Source of the DNA: Lachnospiraceae bacterium
GTDB taxonomy: Bacteria > Bacillota > Clostridia > Lachnospirales > Lachnospiraceae
DNA length: 64,000 bases
NCBI GenBank assembly: GCA_014799465.1
Contig: JAAVHZ010000051.1
Span: 28,316-92,315, forward strand
Direction of reading: 5' to 3'
Part shown: piece after piece, positions 62,117 through 64,000 of the stretch
Layout of the letters: each line of letters begins with the position of its first letter
How positions within the stretch are numbered: position 1 is the first letter of the stretch
Made by a program: the position numbers and the translations under genes
The notes under the pieces: model-generated
The model's input: the letters and a program-made list of their open reading frames with translations, nothing else
Told to the model about the DNA's origin: nothing
Database searches by the model: none

Positions 62117-62545
62117 ATGTGGAAAGATAATCTGAATAAAATAAAAGAAGAAGAAAAAATATATGACGAAGAATTAAATACAGGTGCCTCTAAAGAAGAG
62201 ATAGATAAACTATTAGAAGAGGCAAAAGAACAATTAGAAATAGAACTGCCAAAAGAATATTTGGATACCATTTCAATAATAAATGGGATGGAATTCAATG
62301 GATTCATTTTATATGGCATAGATGAATATTTATTAGAACATGAAAATAATCAAAGTATATCCGGATTAATTGATTCCAATCAAGTATGGCATGAAAATGA
62401 AGAACAGAAAAAATATTTATTTTTAGGTGAAAGTGATATAAGCTGGTATGTTTATGAGTATGAGAAAAACAGATTTATTGAACTTGATAATCCATCAGGA
62501 AGGGAAATCTGTACATATAACAATTTTGATGAAATGAGAGTGTAA
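62117..62545 (+). CDS. SMI1/KNR4 (SUKH, YrhA-like) family protein
   Basis: A 142-residue protein beginning MWKDNLNKIKEEEKIYDEE, with ELPKEYLDTISIINGMEFNG and FLGESDISWYVYEYEKNRFI. This is the YrhA/SUKH pattern, a common immunity-protein superfamily. CAAGGAG lies upstream. The stop codon is 2 bp before the IS256 left end. Confidence 0.82.
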   Translation: MWKDNLNKIKEEEKIYDEELNTGASKEEIDKLLEEAKEQLEIELPKEYLDTISIINGMEFNGFILYGIDEYLLEHENNQSISGLIDSNQVWHENEEQKKYLFLGESDISWYVYEYEKNRFIELDNPSGREICTYNNFDEMRV

Positions 62546-62593
62546 AATAAAGTGTGTAAGTTACTGGTAACTAAACTTACGCACTTTATTTTT
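62546..62593 (+). terminator. IS left-end hairpin acting as terminator
   Basis: The left inverted repeat is followed within 12 bp by its own near complement (AACTTACGCACTTTATTT), giving an 18-bp stem with one mismatch and a trailing T-run. It should stop read-through from the immunity genes into the transposase gene and terminate the SUKH transcript. Confidence 0.7.
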
Positions 62594-62635
62594 ATGATAA
62601 GGTGCGATATACTCAAAGAAAGGATGAAAGGATTT

Positions 62636-63898
62636 ATGAGTACAGAACTTATGGCACCTAGAAAAAACAAACGAAACAAAGCCAGCATGGCTATCGCACA
62701 AGCAATCATTGATGAATACCAACCACAAACTGCTGAGGATATGCAGGCAGCCCTCAAAGATATATTTGGACCGATGTTTGAGTCGATGCTTCAGGGGGAA
62801 ATGGACTCCCACCTTGGTTATGAATCCAATGACCATGGCTACAAGGCTACGGATAACCGCAGGAACGGATATAGCCATAAAACGGTCAGAACAACCTATG
62901 GAGATATTCCAATAGATGTTCCGAGGGACAGAGATGCTTCGTTTGATCCCCAAGCCATCCCGAAACGTTCAAGGGATGTAAGCGGTATTGAGGATAAAGT
63001 TTTGTCAATGTATGCAAAAGGCATGAGCCAGCGTGATATCGCAGATACAATTGAAGATATTTATGGTTTTGAAATTTCCCATGAAACAATTTCCAACATT
63101 ACGGATCATGTCATTGAAACTGCCGATGAGTGGCAGAATCGTCCACTCAAAAAGTTTTATACTTTTTTGTTTGTAGATTGTCTTTATGTTTCTGTTCGCA
63201 AAGAGATGGAAACAAAAAACTGTGCTGTTTATGTAATTCTGGGATATGATGTGAATGGGATAAAAGATATCTTAGGGTTATGGATTGGTGAAGCAGAGGG
63301 AAAACACTACTGGATGCAGATTTTTGATGAGATTAAAGCAAGAGGTGTAGAAGATGTGCTGTTTATAAGTATGGATGGTGTTTCCGGGCTGGAAGAAGGG
63401 GCAAAATCTATTTTCAGGAATGTAGTGGTTCAACGTTGCATTGTACACCTTATCCGGAATTCCATCAGGTACATACCATCAAAGGATTACAAGGCGTATA
63501 CAGCTCAATTAAAGAAAGTATATGGTGCTTCCAGTCTGAAAGCTGCAGTAGCGGAATTTGAGCGGTTTAAACAGACATGGAGTCAGTATCCGGGTGCAGT
63601 TGATGTCTGGGTACGTAACTGGCAGCATGTGGAGCAGCTTTTTAATTATGGCAGTGCAGTCCGCAAAGTCATGTACACTACAAATGCCATAGAATCTGTC
63701 AATTCCAGTTTTCGGAAAGTGACGAAGAAAGGATCATTTCCAAGTGAAGATGCTGTCAGAAAAGCGTTATATTTACGTATTACAGAACTGTATAAAAAAT
63801 GGAATGGCAGACCAGTTTCAAACTGGGCACTGGTTAGAAACCAACTCTCTATGGATGATAAGGTACAAGCCCGGATTCTCAAATATGAAAACTTTTAG
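62636..63898 (+). CDS. IS256-family (mutator-type) transposase
   Basis: A 420-residue transposase. The DDE residues are visible in FLFVDCLYVS (Asp), FISMDGVSGLEEGAKSIF (Asp) and TTNAIESVNSSFRKVTK (Glu). The C-terminal C/H region VVQRCIVHLIRNSIRYI is typical of the family. The start at 62636 (MSTELMAPRKNK) follows AAAGGATTT; an ATG at 62624 is an alternative. The frame is undamaged, so the element may be active. Confidence 0.95.
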   Translation: MSTELMAPRKNKRNKASMAIAQAIIDEYQPQTAEDMQAALKDIFGPMFESMLQGEMDSHLGYESNDHGYKATDNRRNGYSHKTVRTTYGDIPIDVPRDRDASFDPQAIPKRSRDVSGIEDKVLSMYAKGMSQRDIADTIEDIYGFEISHETISNITDHVIETADEWQNRPLKKFYTFLFVDCLYVSVRKEMETKNCAVYVILGYDVNGIKDILGLWIGEAEGKHYWMQIFDEIKARGVEDVLFISMDGVSGLEEGAKSIFRNVVVQRCIVHLIRNSIRYIPSKDYKAYTAQLKKVYGASSLKAAVAEFERFKQTWSQYPGAVDVWVRNWQHVEQLFNYGSAVRKVMYTTNAIESVNSSFRKVTKKGSFPSEDAVRKALYLRITELYKKWNGRPVSNWALVRNQLSMDDKVQARILKYENF

Positions 63899-63934
63899 GG
63901 CAACTCTTGTATAACTTAGTTTAATATGCAAAAA

Positions 63935-63963
63935 GGTGGTCGAATAACTCGACCACCAAAAAA
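63935..63963 (+). terminator. Terminator of the transposase gene
   Basis: Arms GGTGGTCGA (63935-63943) and TCGACCACC (63949-63957) with a 5-nt loop, then an A-rich run and TTT. It lies inside the IS, before the right inverted repeat. Confidence 0.75.
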
Positions 63964-64000
63964 TTTCAAAAAAAACTTACACACTTTACTTGACAAACCC

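Larger units (their letters stand above)
62548..63988 (+). mobile_element. IS256-family insertion sequence
   Basis: Terminal inverted repeats TAAAGTGTGTAAGTT (62548-62562) and its exact complement (63974-63988) bracket a single transposase gene. The true ends may extend a few bases beyond these matches. No 8-9 bp target duplication was clear from the flanks (GTGTAAAA on the left, CTTGACAA on the right). The element appears intact. Confidence 0.85.

Noticed and set aside
62540..63996. Target-site duplication around the IS256 element
   Set aside because: The 8-bp flanks outside the inverted repeats do not match, so no duplication can be claimed; the exact ends are uncertain.

Overview
The window looks like a chromosomal segment of a low-GC Gram-positive anaerobe of the Clostridia, most likely a Lachnospiraceae member. 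This is inferred from the family mix (CD3324, DUF6440, DUF3793, DUF2812/PadR, LytTR/DUF3021, FliB lysine methylase), the strong AGGAGG ribosome binding sites, the AT-rich DNA, and a decayed RlmD-type tail of a kind I associate with Lachnospiraceae. No rRNA, tRNA or CRISPR array was seen.

Layout. 0-5 kb: PadR/DUF2812 pair, a tightly controlled DUF6440 gene, an AAA ATPase, a SUKH-2/Syd-like protein and two unknown membrane proteins. 5-12 kb: an LPD3-like protein, a Na+/H+ antiporter, and a run of YhaO-YhaN nuclease/ATPase, GT2 glycosyltransferase and LysR regulator behind a lipoprotein cyclophilin. 12-20 kb: HD-GYP phosphodiesterase, flagellin lysine methylase, HMA metal-binding protein, an FtsX/LolD-type ABC exporter and a DUF3793 gene behind a strong promoter with three GTTAG-N6-CTAAC sites. 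20-28 kb: DUF3592, a LytTR-DUF3021-CPBP operon with a direct-repeat operator, and a MacB-like exporter with two adaptor proteins. 28-35 kb: XRE-ABC-FtsX and PadR-DUF1700-DUF4097 operons, CD3324 and a 5'-truncated acetyltransferase. 35-41 kb: flavoprotein, methyltransferase, nucleosidase and a polar amino acid ABC importer. 41-43.5 kb: a membrane metallophosphoesterase.

44-52 kb is an AT-rich accessory island: an HNH nuclease with an unknown partner, two decayed genes, a membrane-anchored protein, RhuM, and a two-gene cassette of a DUF4062 protein and an NB-ARC/TPR NTPase. These two carry the same short GGQVN...N..QNN motif. This arrangement resembles amyloid-signalling NLR/effector pairs and is the best candidate for an undescribed system here.

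52-60.7 kb is housekeeping: RlmD, YhaM, an HtrA-like protein that has lost all three catalytic residues, MutS2 and an OmpR-type two-component system. 60.7-62.5 kb is an array of four small proteins that look like immunity proteins (one SUKH/YrhA), ended by an IS256-family element (62.5-64 kb) whose left end forms a terminator hairpin.
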